Assembly: GCA_036346405.1 (NCBI GenBank)
Contig: CM070568.1
Span: 4,346,221-4,410,220 of the forward strand
Length of the DNA: 64,000 nucleotides
Direction of reading: 5' to 3'
DNA from: Phyllostachys edulis
Taxonomy: Eukaryota; Streptophyta; Magnoliopsida; Poales; Poaceae
The position numbers and the translations under genes were made by a program. The notes beneath the pieces were generated by a model. That model was not told the DNA's origin. It made no database searches and worked only from the letters and a program-made list of their open reading frames with translations. Positions within the stretch are counted from its first letter, which is position 1, and every line of letters begins with the position of its first letter. This document shows, one piece after another, positions 44,110 to 56,927 of this stretch.

Positions 44110-46161
44110 TGCTTAACCCCCAATCGGTCCTAGCATCACAAATTAAATTTCCCCGCTCTTGGTGCATTATGTACCTCCAAGGAGCGGTACACATACACCT
44201 TCACAACATAGTATCAAACCGCACACATGTAATCATAATATTGCAAGATAAAATATCAATTACGCAGCGAAAAACAACAAATAAACTGGAATTAAACCAT
44301 AAAATAACCAGCGATGGAATCTCAATGGCTTGCTATAACCCCGCAGGGCAACCAACTGGGGTTCAAACCTTAGTAAATCGACATTCCTGCGTAAACTTTC
44401 TTACCCGATTCGACCTCAATACCTGCTGTCCAGATTAGTAAACAAAAGCAAACAGTGAGTACATGAATGTACTCCGCATGACTTTACCAAGCCTATACAT
44501 AGCTACATGCAAGCTCTACTCAATGGAGAATGCCACAAAGTTTATTTTCAACACAAAGCAATATTTGAATTTGAATACACTGTAATAGATTTAAATGGCA
44601 AGTGAGCAAACATTTTTAATACTCGAAATAACAGTGAGTAATTAACATTAGACAACACTAATCCTCAACAAGTGGCTACCCCTGCAGCACACAACAATAG
44701 CATGAGAAACCCTTCTCAATACCACCCATCAAGTTTTAAGTTTAAAATCCAAAATGTTGAGTCTAACTCTCGAAAGATCTCCCCAAGCGTGTCCATAACC
44801 AAAGACATGGCTATTCGAATAGATTAAACCCTGCAGGGGTGTACAACTTTACCCACATATCAGACATCTCCTTTTATAGGCCATGAAGCACACTTCCGTA
44901 GGTATGCTGGCAAAGCTAAGTCTTACGGACGCTTTCCAATGGAATGACTTAATTAAGAGTCGCACGTATGGGGGTTAACGCTCCACGAACCGCCCTACCA
45001 GGGCTCCCACGGAGGACCCATACGTTGTGTCGGACACATCGTCCCAGCCATAGCAACTGCCGATGATCCTCGGGCGAGGGAACCTACCCGGAACCCACCC
45101 CGCACATGCCCGAAAACAAAATAATACATTTCTTTTATTCTCCTACACCTACCACCGGCGACTCATTAATTAACACGTCCCAAAGCACTAAGTCAAGAGG
45201 GGTTCCCAATACCCTCATGTGGTTGCACGCAATAATGCTTGGTTTAGTGTGACAAGATGTTCGGTCCTTATTGACTTGGGCACCAATCACACACCCAACA
45301 ACACACCATCATACCAATGTGCCCAAGTCTAAATTGTTTTGTTTTCATTTTTAATTTTCCAAATATAATAGCATAAGGTGCTGGGTATAACATAATAGAA
45401 ATGATTTGTGTGATCAAGGTTATCGACAAGTCGATAACCGCCTAATCTACCGGAAACTAAGCATTACTAAGCATGACACTGAATAAACATAAATAGACCA
45501 TATAACATCCACTGGGCTCTAATTCACTAGCAGGATTATTAACCTAGGCTAGTGGTAGAGGATGAACAATTTTAGGGAATTCATGCAACAGGATTAACTA
45601 CCTCTAATCGATAAATTAACTTGACAAATAAAGCATGCATACATACAGTTGCAAACAAGATAATAGTTTAGAAAAATAATAGGATCAACATGCATCAATA
45701 GAATGGGTGCTTGCCTTTGCTTGCTAGTACTCTAGACATTCTTACGGTTATTTTGGTTGCATTCCCACACCATCGTCATCTAACGATAAGAACCGACAAA
45801 GCGAGACATCGAATAAACTCCAAGAAAATCTCAAGATCCAAAATACTCAAACAGGCAAGAGAATTAGATAGTAACAATATGCTGATTTAAAAAGATTTTA
45901 GGTGAAAATTTTAGTTTATTTGGAGTTTACATGAATTTTCTAAAAATTTGTTAAGGTTAAAGTCCTAATGTACAATTAATTTAATTATCAAAACAGATTG
46001 ACATGAGAGTCTGCCAAGTTTGGGCTGGCGGGGAGCGCATGGACCCTTGGGAACGAGACATGTATGCACACCATAACTGCAACTTGATGCGTTGCTTCTC
46101 ATCGGCGTTCTGCAGCTGGAGATACGCTAGGTCGAGCAGCACAGAGCCCCGGTGTGACCCC
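44110..46161. other. Repeat-like noncoding DNA, possible old gypsy LTR
   Basis: There is no coding signal. The texture (direct short phrases such as GTGAGTACATGAATGTACTCC near 44455, and a GC-rich block at 44980-45120 in AT-rich surroundings) resembles long LTRs of grass gypsy elements read in reverse. Ends and target duplication cannot be found by eye. Confidence 0.3.
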
Positions 46162-47890
46162 TGTTGGAATTTATGGGCTTGTCTTATATAATATTCTAAA
46201 TAAATTTTAGGAAAATTCTAAAGACTCACTCATGCATGGTGATTACTAATCGATTTTGTGTTAAGCAAAGGTTGGCTATGCCATGCCATCACCCGTGTGC
46301 GTATGTGCATGAATGGTAGCGTGTTTTTACAAATCAAAACTATGCAAACCATGCATATGAATTAGAAACTGAAAGTTTAAATTACACTGTTTCAACGGAA
46401 CTTTTATGACACACATTAACTACGTTTAAAATAAAGTAATGACAGCAATTTCTTTTGCTTGCCGTCGGTTCTATATAAGAGAGAGGAGTCTCCTCTCAGA
46501 TACAGAACAGAGAGATATCAGTACCAAATTTTTGCCCTAATCTTCTGTGCTGCGTAACCTCGGCTACTCCATCCCTTCTTCGGCGTGCACTGACGTGAGG
46601 AGAGCAGTGTCTCCGAAGCCGGCGTCCCTTGTGATCCTACATGGGTTGGGGCGAATCAGGTTTTTACAAAACGTTCACGCGACTGCTCACGACTTCATCC
46701 ATCATCCGCTTCGCGTCGTCTTCTTCGCATTAGACTCTGCCGCAACCTTCGCCGAATGATTTTCTGTAAGTCGCGGTGATATCATTTGACATGGCTAGAC
46801 CTTGCTTCCTAGAAATAAATCATGTGATGATGTTGATGCCTACTTCTATTAGTAGTATTCTTGTTCTAGACTTTGCCTTGTTAGCGCATATATGTGAGAT
46901 AGAAATATTTTGAGTTGATGATCATGCTACTGTTCATAGTTCTAAATATGCCTAGTATATATGCTACTGTTGATTCAATTGTTGTTTTAGGAATTATAAT
47001 AATTACAAAAGTGTGCATATATCTAACAATCCAAAACATAATAGGCACTTTGTGATGACTGGTTTTGCCGAGGCTATAACAATCCAAAAACCTAATAGGC
47101 ACTTTTGTGATGGCTAGTTTTACCGAGGCTATGAAACCAAAGAAGTTCACCGGTGTGAACTTCGTGATACCAGGTTCTGCAGGACCTCATACTGCTGCAC
47201 AACAAATATAGTACGATACAGGCTATGACAATATTTGTCGGTGCATTCTAAGTGTGTTATCTCACTAGCTTTGTGATGTGTATATGCACATGAAGAACGC
47301 TGCGGATCTGTGGCATGCACTCGAACACAAGTTCGTTGCCTCAGATGCTGGACATGAATTGTATATCATGGAGCAATATCATGATTACAAAATGATTGAT
47401 AACCGTTTTATAGTCGAGCAGGCTTATGAATTACAATTCGTTGTGAGGGAATTCGCCCACCTTGGTTGTCATCTGACAAATTTATGGCTGGGGCATTATT
47501 GCCAAATTGCCCTCAACTTGAAGGAATTTCGTCACTTCTCTGAAACACAAGAAGCAAAATATTTTCGTCGAGGATCTGATTTATAATCTTGATGTTGATG
47601 AGAAGGCTCAAACACAGGATGTGACACTAATGGTACAAGAGGGACAGTCTAGAGCGAATATCATGCATCATATTAACAAAGGGAAAAACAAGGTTGTTTC
47701 GACCACCAACATTAAAAGGACCAACAACAACAGTAAGAAGAAAGTGAACATGAAGAATATTACTTGCTTTGTTTGTGATGGGACTGGTCATTAGACCAAG
47801 AAATACCGCAAACGGATGGACAAGAAAAATCATCCGGTGCAGAAGAATTCTGCTAATGTGATCATTGGCGAGGCCGCGTCTGCATCTGTC
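46162..47890 (+). mobile_element. Truncated copia element: LTR plus gag remnant
   Basis: An LTR-like start, TGTTGGAATTTATGGG, lies at 46162, with a TATA box (CTATATAAGAG at 46471) and leader. A degenerate copia gag follows: SFTEAMKPKKFTGVNF at about 47113, VYMHMKNAADLWHALEHKF, ELYIMEQYHDYKMIDN, and a zinc-knuckle remnant CFVCDGTGH followed by a stop. From about 47890 the similarity ends in unrelated sequence, so pol and the 3' LTR are missing. Confidence 0.7.
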
Positions 47891-48775
47891 TCACACCGCG
47901 TCTGCATTTGTCAATGGCGTCAGCTCCTCCCCGCCGCCGTTGGGGCGCCATCTGCGGCAGCGTCCGAGCAGCGCGCCGGACGTGAATGAACAACAGCTTC
48001 CTGCATTTTAGTACGCCACGCATGGGCCGCTTGTGCATCCAAAAGAGATGGTCGAACACCATCACGATTCACGAGCGAAGCTGATGTTTTACATGGGCCT
48101 CTCACACCAATTGGTAGGCATCGAGGTCAGGTGCCGCGCCGAAGTATTTTTGCGACAAGACGAATTCTGAGGTAGACAGGTAAAGATCGGTAAGATTCCT
48201 ATGGAATGGCTGAAATGTTTAGTTCATCTTGCCTATATATGCATGGGACCATTCGGAAAGGTAGGGACGCCTGAAGTTCTAAACCACTCCCCCAATTAAG
48301 TTGTATCGTGGGTCCGACTGAACAACTGTAGCATTGATTCATAAAATGATTGGTGCCATCGAATCCAATCAGGTTATAGGGGCTAAATTCAGCAAGAACG
48401 TTCCGATGAGTTCAGACTGCTACTCTGCAATCAGCTTTGGCTTATTAAAAAGAACTGACAAATGGTAACCCCTTGATTATTTATCTAATCCGATCCGATT
48501 ACCCAAATATCAAAGAAATTATGTATTAATGCCTTGCTTATTGAAAGTAAGTTTATTAATTACTACACTGCATATGCCCCAAACTTCCTGCCTGTTCAAG
48601 CTAGCCATGATCCTCCAAGAAAACAGAACATCCTTCAGTGCAACAAATGGAAAACCCAAGTTCTACACCACGCACCAGCTCGTTACTTGGAGTGTCAAAC
48701 TCTACACACTTAGCCAAGCTTTTCACAATGCTCTCTCGAATTCCGGATGTGAAAACCCAAAAGGAACGTCAAGAT
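47891..48775. other. Intergenic DNA and IPMS 3' flank
   Basis: No gene is recognised. The right end should include the 3' untranslated region of the minus-strand IPMS gene. Confidence 0.5.
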
Positions 48776-51700
48776 TCATTCTGTGGTTTGAACACTTTTG
48801 CCTTCAGGTACTTCGCTACTGGCTTTTACAGCACCAACGAAACCGGACATCTTGTTCAGGGCACTCAGGTAAGCACGGACACTGGACACAACGATGTCCA
48901 TTGATGCACCACTCCCACTGAAGTCAACAGGCATAGAGATTAGCTAGTGAGAAAAAAAACAAATAACTGATGGCAGGAACAACAAAGATGGAAAAGGACC
49001 CCTCAAAATAAAAGAAAAGAGGATTTGTAAGACTATGACCTGAAGGCACGACTGAAGGAGTGACCAGTCAAAGCATGTTTTGAGTCACTGACATCTCCAG
49101 TGATGACCACTCGAGTAGATGCAATTGCATCAATGCCTTCCGTGACCGAAGTCAGACCATATTCTCGAAGAACAGTTGGAATCTGCAGATTGTAAGTTAC
49201 TCTTATATAAGTCAAAATTTATCTGATTTTGATCAAATGTTAGCTCATGAAACACTTAACGAACTCGAGAGGCTGAAACCTAATTCTACCAATTCATTTG
49301 TATTTTTCTTCTCCAAATCAGTAGGAGCCAAGCCATGTTATGCTTGTTAGTTAATCTCGTTGCTTATTCAATAATTTACTCGTCAGTATGTTCACGTACG
49401 AGAGTGTCGCATGTATTAGGTGAGTCACATGTTTAAGTTTATGAGTATGCATGTAGAGGAGACGTGCTACGTGGTGCTCATGAGTCTTGTGCACGCCCGG
49501 AGTAGGAAGCGGTCCACTTTGCATGCATGCATTAGTCATGGACCGTGAGTTGTTATGGGTAGTTGCATGCAGATGCATTAGTTTAGGCACTAAGCTAGTC
49601 ATGATTGTCTGTTCTTGCGGCTAGTGGCGCAGTTGTGGAACGGGTGATGAGCTTGTGTCTTAAGCGTGTGTTACAAATATCAGCACATGTAATCAGTTTA
49701 AGTAAGTTGAATAGAAACAAAGAAAGCGTCGTGTTAGGCGTCTCCAAGTAGTGTTTCCTGTATTCATCTTCTTTGAGCCGAGTAGTATAAGACAAATACA
49801 AGTGTGTGTTTCTCTCCGTATACTCTGTCTAGCTCAGACGTGTATGTATTTTTCGTGTTAGTCTGTGTCACGGAAAGCGTGAGTAGTTCTGGTTTAGTTC
49901 CAACAATTGGTATCGAGCTATGTTCGAGTCGCCGGGAGCCAGTGCCTGATGGCACCTCCATGAGCGAAGCGATTCGGTGTCGCGTGTACCACCTAAGGAG
50001 AAGCGACATATCTCTCCAAGTGCCGATCTTGAACAAGCACAATTACTCGGCATGGGCAATCAAGATGGAGGTCTACATGGAGGCGCAGGGCGTGTGGGAT
50101 GCGGTCGTGTCGGAGGAGCCAGCGGAGACGCGCCAGGATAAGATGGCCTTGGCTGCCATCTATCAAGGTATCACCGAAGCTACACTGCTGCAGTTGGGAG
50201 CAAAGAAGACAGCAAAAGACGCATGGAACACACTCAGAACCATGTATCTTGGTGCTGCACGAGTCAAGGAGGTGAAAGCCCAATCTCTGAGATGGGAATT
50301 TGATGGCTTGCGCATGGAAGATGATGAGGCCGTTGATGACTTTGCTGCTAAAGTCAGTACTCTCGTCAACAAAATACGCAGCCTCGGTGAAGGAATAGAA
50401 GAAGAGTACATCGTCAAGAAGATACTGCGATCAGTCTCTCCGAAGTTCGTCCAAATCGCCTCTACCATTGAGGAATTTAGCGACTTGAAGACGAAGACGA
50501 TGGAAGAGGTGATCGGATCCCTGAAGGCCCATGAAGAACGCTATCATGGGCGTGGTACGAAAGGAAACGACGAACACCTCCTCACACGGGCCGAATGGGA
50601 GGCCCGATCGTCGAAGCGTGAAGGCGGCGGTTCGACAAAGAATGGTGGCGAAGCCGCGGAATCGCAAATTCGACAAAGCTAAAGTGAGATGCTACACCAA
50701 GAGCGACTATGGGCATTTTGCTTCGAATCTGCAGAAGAAGAAGGAGGAGCGGACGTATCTCATCGAGGCGATGCCGATGACGAACCCACGCTCTAAGCAA
50801 CAAGATTAAGGGTGATTGTTAGTTAATCTCGTTGCTTATTCAATAATTTACTCGTCAAGATGTTCACGCATTTGAGAGTGTCGCATGTATTAGGTGAGTC
50901 ACATGTTTAAGTTTATGAGTATGCATGTAGAGGAGACGTGCTACGTGGTGCTCGCGAGTCTTGTGCACGCCCCGAGTAGGAAGCGGTCGACTTTGCATGC
51001 ATGCATTAGTCATGGACCGTGAGTTGTTATGGGTAGTTGCATGCAGATGCATTAGTTTAGGCACTAAGCTAGTCATGATTGTCCCGTTCTTGCGGCTAGT
51101 GGCGCAGTTGTGGAAACGGCCGATGAGCTTGTGTGCGCACGTGTGTTACAAATATCAAGCACATGTAATCGGTTTAAGTAAGTTGAATAGAAACAAAGAA
51201 ACGCACGCAAGGCGTGTTAGGCGTCTCCAAGTAGTGTTTCTGTATTCATCTTCTTGAGCTGAGTAGTATAAGACAAATACAAGTGTGTGTTTCTCTCCGT
51301 ATACTCTGTCTAGCTCTGTGCGTGTATGTATTTTTCGTGTTAGGCGTGTCCACGGAAAGCGTGAGTAGTTCTGGTTTAGTTCCAACAATCTTGATGGATT
51401 TAGCGTGATCTTTGGACTGTTACTGAGCAATTTGCCCCCATCTAGAAAATATGAATTCAATGGTGAAATTAGAAGATGGGTTAATTGCATAAGAATAAGT
51501 GCTTGCAATGAAAACTATTTGATAGATGTTAGATGATTACATCATTTTGGATACACCAGTTATTTCCCAGTTAACATTAACACCACAAGAAGTACACCCA
51601 TTATTTTTGAAGGGGCCCAAATTCTCAAACCAAATTTAGAAGGTGTTTTCAAATATTTCTCTTGCCCATGCCACGTCACAATAACACCACTGCATTAAAA

Positions 51701-54700
51701 TGGTTCTAACAACTAGCACAACAGACACTGCTAATCATAATATATCCTCAGACTAACCAATGAAGATGTTATTGATATTATCATAAATCATTATGATGGT
51801 AATATGCTCCAAGTCACGCCACTAGATATAGGTAATTTCAATTTTGACACCAAATTAGTGTATCCATTCTATTGAAAGTGCATTGCCACTGGATACATTG
51901 CATGCTAATCATTATAGAAAAGCTAATCTTCTATTGTAGTGACTTTCATATATTATCATGATTGTAATAAGCTATAAGTTATGTCACAACTCACAAGGTA
52001 CAAGTAAACATTCGCCCACGAAATCTTTATTGAATTAAAATACTTTCAAGCGATTCAATAAGAGTGAAAATAAGGAGATTTTTTAAGAAAGATTACATTA
52101 TCTATAAATATAGAATATAGATAAATAGACACACACATCTAGATATATTCTAGATCTTCTTTCTTGACTATATATTTTTCTATTTTAACAAATTCAATAT
52201 TAAATATTAAAAAAAACCCTTACCTTTTCTATTATCTATTAATGTGCATCTATCTGTAATATTTTGGAATATTATGGAATTAGAGAAATTTGTACGTTTT
52301 CTCATTTTGTTCGCGAGGAGCTGGATGAGAAGAAAATCTCATGTCCAGTTTTTCAGTAGAGATGGAACTAAGAAAGAACCATTGACTTAACCCCAAAAGA
52401 ACCAGATTTTGTAAACAACATAGAGGAAGAATGAAGGGAAAATCCTGCCGAGGCAATCGTATTTGTTTTGGTCGATATGCTCTACAAGCACTTGAACCCA
52501 CTTGGATCATATCGAGACAGATAGAAGCAGGACGAAGAGCAATGACATGATATGCACGTCGTGATGGAAAAATATGGGTACGTGTATTTCCCAACAAACT
52601 GGTTACACTAAGACTCATGGAAACACGTATGGGCTTAGGAAAGGGATCCCCCGAATATTGGGTAGCCGTTGTTAAAACAGGTCGAGTAGTTACATTGTTA
52701 ACATAAAAAAGTTTGCATCCATATTCCATCCTATTGAAATTAGTCTACTATCGTCTCAAAAATAAAATAAAATGAATGAAAGAAAGAAAGTAGTCTACTA
52801 GTGCAAGAAAGATCAAGGATATTGCAACAAGTCACCTGAATTATTTCGTCAACAGCCTTGTATGCTGCATCAACTGGACCTGTTCCAACTGAACATGCTA
52901 TCTTCTCCTCTCCATCTGGAGCTATCAGTTTGACAGTTGCTGTAGATAAACCAAGTGTTCCACATGTAGCCTGCAAAGGGGATACATAACATTTAAAGTT
53001 TAACAGGCCACTTTTTCCATTAATCAAAGAATAATAAATTGCAGCGCAATTATACCTGTACATCAACAAGGGACCAAATAACCTTAGGCTGAAACATCTC
53101 ATCAGACAATAATGCTTCGATGTCTTCATCAGTGACACGCTACAAAAAGTGAAACTAACTGGTTAACTATCATGCACAGTGGATGCCTGAAGTTTCAGGT
53201 ATGAGGCACATATCAGAACAAAAAATTTCATGTAGAAACCAAGCATTCAAACCAGTAACCGTCCAAAGAAATGTAATGGTTCAGTAACAAAATATAGAAA
53301 CAAAAAGTGCTATGGCAAAAGTAAAAGCAAGGAAGGTGGAAGCTATAAATTAATGCCTGCAATTTTCAGAAAGAGAAGAATAAAAGATAGAAAATATCAC
53401 TGAAACAATAGAGCAAGTACTCTAGAAAAGTATCACCTTTTTCTTCTCTGCAACCTCTTTGTAGCGTTTAAAGAAATCCTCAAATTCCTTGTCACTGATT
53501 TCATATCCAAGCTACACGTTTGGACCACAAGGATGTCATTTGGTAACAATAAAAACTGGAAAAGAAGGCTTCTTGTTACTTGAAAAATAAAGAGAAAATT
53601 ATCCAAGCAATACCTCCACTAGTTTAGATCTGACAGCATGCCTTCCACTGAAAAAAAAGACCAGAAATCATAATTATGATTAATGATTGGGAATCTCAAA
53701 TCTTACCTAAGTTACCATTGTATGTCCATTTAAATGTATTTGAGCAGGATTGCTATATCCACTTGAGCTAATCTAGAAGAGTACAGATGATAAACAGATG
53801 AATAAAAAACCAAACATTTGAGTAGAGGTTTCCTCCATGAGTCCATGTCAAATAATCCAGGTTCTTTTCAGGAATATAGTAAGTCATAGCATAAGAATAA
53901 AAGTAAGGGATTTAGGTTGTGACCAAAGAGGAGTGTAATCATGTACATAACACCCTTTCATAATTATCAATTGTACTATGACAGACCTGTACACGTTTCC
54001 AGGAATTTAGACCTATTTGGTGCTAGCCATATTATATAAACATTCAAAATCTTAGCATTTGAGGTTCATTAGTTGGAAGTACTTGGAACATTCAACATAC
54101 CAAACTAGTAGAAAGTTCATGAGAGAGAAGGAAAATATACTGGAGAAACATCACAAAAGAATTTTGCAAAAAGTCAATTAAGGGGGAAGATACATTTGCA
54201 TGATACCTGAGCTTCCCAAGAACAATACCAAACTCATTTGCACGTGTTAAACCAATATCATCAGGTGATATTATTTCATAAGTTCCTTTGTATTTAAGCA
54301 CCCCATCCTGCCAAAACAATAGGAAAGAAAAGTGAACATAAAAGAGTCATTCCTTCAGAACCAACACAATTATTAATATGGAAACAGTAAAAAGATATCA
54401 AAGAAAACATCAGCGGTGAATCAAAATTAGCACATCTCAGAGCGAACATGCAAAACAAAACTTATATTAAACTTGATTAGTCAATAAGAAAATGATTTAC
54501 TGAGTTCACAACGTTCATACAAATAAAATTGATTTCCCGCCATGATTAATATATTTTAACTGAGTAAAATATTTTCCTGGTCCTCACATGTAAACGGACG
54601 GCCAGAAACATTTTCAGAATTAGTCAATTCACAAAATATCGATAAGTGGTAAATGGTAATTGAGAAATGAGAACCCAGGAAGCGAAATGGAGCTATGCTA

Positions 54701-56927
54701 TGACAAATGAAAACCACCAATCCGCCGCTACTAAAAACCCAGTTAGGAACTTCAATGGTAATAAGAGACTGCAAATTTTTGTTACCTGATGAATTCCACT
54801 TTCATGAGCAAAGGCATTGGCACCAACAATAGCTTTATGTGGTTGTACATGAAGTCCACTGTGCTCTTGTACCTAGAATAGTTAGAGCATATTGCACAAG
54901 AAATTTCAGTCGCCTGAAAAATGCAAAAGATACTAAAACCAAAGCAAACAAGACAAGAGCACTAATTTGTACCATTTTGCTTGTCATAGTAATATGCTGG
55001 GAGTTAATTCCAGTATATAGACCACCTAAGAGTTCTCGACGGCACTTAATTGCCATGACAACCTGAAAAGGTGTCAGAAAATATTAGACATGTAGCAAGT
55101 AGCATTGCCATATCAGGCCACATTCATAAATCTTTTCACAACCCATAAAGATGAACTTGTAAGTTATGCCCATAAATAATATGAATATAGTGAGATGAGA
55201 CCACCTCCTCCAAAGAAGCATTTCCGGCTCTTTCACCAATACCATTGATAGTGACCTCTAATTGCCGTGCTCCTGCATAAGCACCCTAAAGATAAGTCAA
55301 ATTAGTAATATGATTAGAGCATTAGACCAATGATAACAAATCATAAAAATAAGTAGGGAAACGGTAGTACCGCTAATGTGTTGGCAGTTGCAAGACCAAG
55401 GTCATTCTGGCAATGAGTAGAAATAATGGCATTTTCAATTCCAGGAGTGTTTGCTTTTATGTCAGCAATTAAATTCCCAAATTCATAAGGAAGAGTGTAT
55501 CCAACAGTGTCAGGGATGTTGAGAGTTGTTGCTCCAGCTTTTATGACTTCCTCAAGAATATGATACAGGAACTCTCTGTTTGACCTGGATTGACAAAGTG
55601 AAATCTATCATGGCACAGCCTTATGCACATCAGAAAAGAGAATGATTTATTTTTGTAAATACTAAAAAAATAGAAGATTGCCCAGCATGATTTAATACTT
55701 TGGTATTCCTTTTGCACCAATAAGTTAGCATAGCCAAAATACTATTCAAACGCACCAATAAGCTTACACATGCAAACTTAAAGTTCAACATGACCGCAAA
55801 AAGCGGGTAGCCACCAACTAGCACCCTCTTTTGGTTTGCTAAGAAAACTGCTTCCAGAATGTAGATATTACTAGTCATCTTTTTTCTGGAGCAGTATAAG
55901 GCTGAAGATTTATTGAAGATATGATATACTACTTTCTGAACCATAGCAACCTCAGTACTTCATAGCAAGCATGCACCACTTCGCCACAAAATCAGCTCTG
56001 CTTCACTAAATTTGGACTTCTTTGATGCATCCAAGATTACTAGTTAATTTCGAGAACTCACAATAAGTCAGATGGCAGTTCGAGACCTGATTCTACTATC
56101 TAGTTACAATTTACAAAAATGTTGGGCTATCTTACAGTTACAATTCAAAAAAAATTGGGCCTAACGATAAATCAAATTTGCAATTAGTATTTTTTTCAAA
56201 AAAAAAAGTTTAGGTCGTACCTGCCGGCGTCCTCAGGGCTGAACTCGACATCTGGGCAGCCAAGGCTGCGGGCGTACGCCACCATTTCCCTGGCAATGGC
56301 CACCACCTGCTCGGGCGTCTTCCGCAGCTTGTGCTGCATGTGGATCTCGCTGGTGGCGATGAAGGTGTGGATGCGCGGCCGCCGCGCGTGCCGCACGGCC
56401 TCCCAGGCGGCGTCGATGTCGCGCTTGTTGCAGCGCGAGAGGCCGCATATCACCGGCACGTGGCCGTGGTCCCCGACGGGCGTGTTGCCCACCTCGATGG
56501 CGATGGAGCGCACGGCGTCGAGGTCGTCCGGGGAGGAGGCCGGGAAGCCCGCCTCGATGATGTCGACGCCGAGGCGGGCCAGCTGGCGCGCGACGACGAG
56601 CTTCTCGGCGCTGGTCATGGTGGCCCCCGGGGACTGCTCGCCGTCGCGGAGGGTGGTGTCGAAGATGCGGACGTAGTTGGGGTCGTCGATGCGGTCGGGG
56701 ACGTACTCCGGCCGCCGCGGCGCCAGGGACGCGCGGACGGGGCGGCGGCCGGGGCGGCGGGGAATGCTAGGGTTTGCGGCGGCGGCGGCGAATCCATGGG
56801 AGAAGCGGGGTTTGGTGGTGGGGAAGGAGGAGAGCGGTGGAGAGTACGGGCGCTTGGCGATCGGATTGGAGGTGGGGTTTACGGAGGAGCAGTAGGATTT
56901 AGCTGAGAAGAGGAGGGAGGAGCCCAT
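48776..56927 (-). CDS. IPMS: 2-isopropylmalate synthase, plastid (leucine biosynthesis)
   Basis: Twelve exons join in frame to about 630 residues: 56927-56221, 55584-55371, 55285-55205, 55062-54973, 54872-54786, 54307-54207, 53647-53614, 53511-53437, 53139-53056, 52970-52836, 49182-49040 and 48917-48776 (TGA). All have GT-AG borders. The first ~75 residues are Ser/Pro/Arg-rich, a likely chloroplast transit peptide. The catalytic barrel shows DTTLRDGEQSPGATM, the metal site STHCQNDLGLA, and GERAGNASLEEV. The C-terminal LeuA regulatory domain (KHALTGHSF, then SGSGASMDIVVSSVRAYL) is complete, so leucine feedback control is expected. The enzyme condenses acetyl-CoA with 2-oxoisovalerate. The intron between exons 10 and 11 is very large because of two insertions. 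The nearest homologue in memory is the rice IPMS on chromosome 11 or 12. Confidence 0.95.
49345..49905 (+). repeat. 5' LTR of the gag-only element
   Basis: It begins TGTTAGTTAATCTCG and ends GTTCCAACA. It matches 50817-51387 with small indels. Confidence 0.9.
49960..50809 (+). pseudogene. gag of the gag-only element
   Basis: From the ATG at 49960 the frame reads VPILNKHNYSAWAIKMEVYM, TAKDAWNTLRTMYLG and EEYIVKKILRSVSPKFVQIA, a typical copia capsid (UBN2-like). Near 50670 a frameshift is needed to reach the zinc-knuckle region, CYTKSDYGHFASNL, ending in a stop at 50809. Compared with the CCHC pattern, the second and fourth zinc ligands are Lys and Leu, so the knuckle has lost two of its four ligands. 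Confidence 0.85.
50817..51387 (+). repeat. 3' LTR of the gag-only element
   Basis: It is preceded by a short purine tract (AAGATTAAGGGTGAT) and ends CCAACA. Confidence 0.9.
52257..52706 (+). pseudogene. rpl16 (fragment): Plastid DNA insertion: end of rpl16 group II intron and exon 2
   Basis: 52257-52385 matches the end of the chloroplast rpl16 intron, including a domain V-like hairpin (GAGCTGGATGAGAAG paired with a downstream CTCATGTCC). From 52386 the frame reads PKRTRFCKQHRGRMKGKS, FGRYALQALEPTWI and GSPEYWVAVVKTGR, chloroplast ribosomal protein L16. An in-frame TGA at 52548 replaces a conserved Arg codon (CGA to TGA), and the sequence ends at about 52706, before the true C-terminus. The AT-rich stretch from about 52010 may also be plastid intron. 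This is a nuclear plastid insert in an IPMS intron. Confidence 0.88.
52741..52800. repeat. 10-bp direct repeat around an A-rich 40-bp insert
   Basis: TAGTCTACTA occurs at 52741-52750 and 52791-52800. Between them lie 40 bp rich in A, ending in GAAAGAAAG repeats. Confidence 0.8.

Larger units (their letters stand above)
49345..51387 (+). mobile_element. Gag-only LTR retrotransposon (TR-GAG type) in an IPMS intron
   Basis: Two LTRs (49345-49905 and 50817-51387, about 565 bp) begin TGTTAGTTAATC and end CCAACA. A Met-type primer site (TGGTATCGAGC) follows the first. The internal region is only about 0.9 kb and encodes gag alone. There is no protease, integrase or RT, so it must move with proteins from another copia element. 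It lies antisense to IPMS. The flanks (ATGCT left, ATCTT right) are not a clean target duplication. Confidence 0.88.

Noticed and set aside
44110..46161. Considered as a defined solo LTR
   Set aside because: No end pair or target duplication could be recognised, so kept as repeat-like DNA only.
52280..52729. 149-codon minus-strand frame
   Set aside because: Antisense of the plastid rpl16 fragment, which has clear similarity on the plus strand.
56331..56906. 191-codon plus-strand frame
   Set aside because: Antisense shadow of GC-rich IPMS exon 1.
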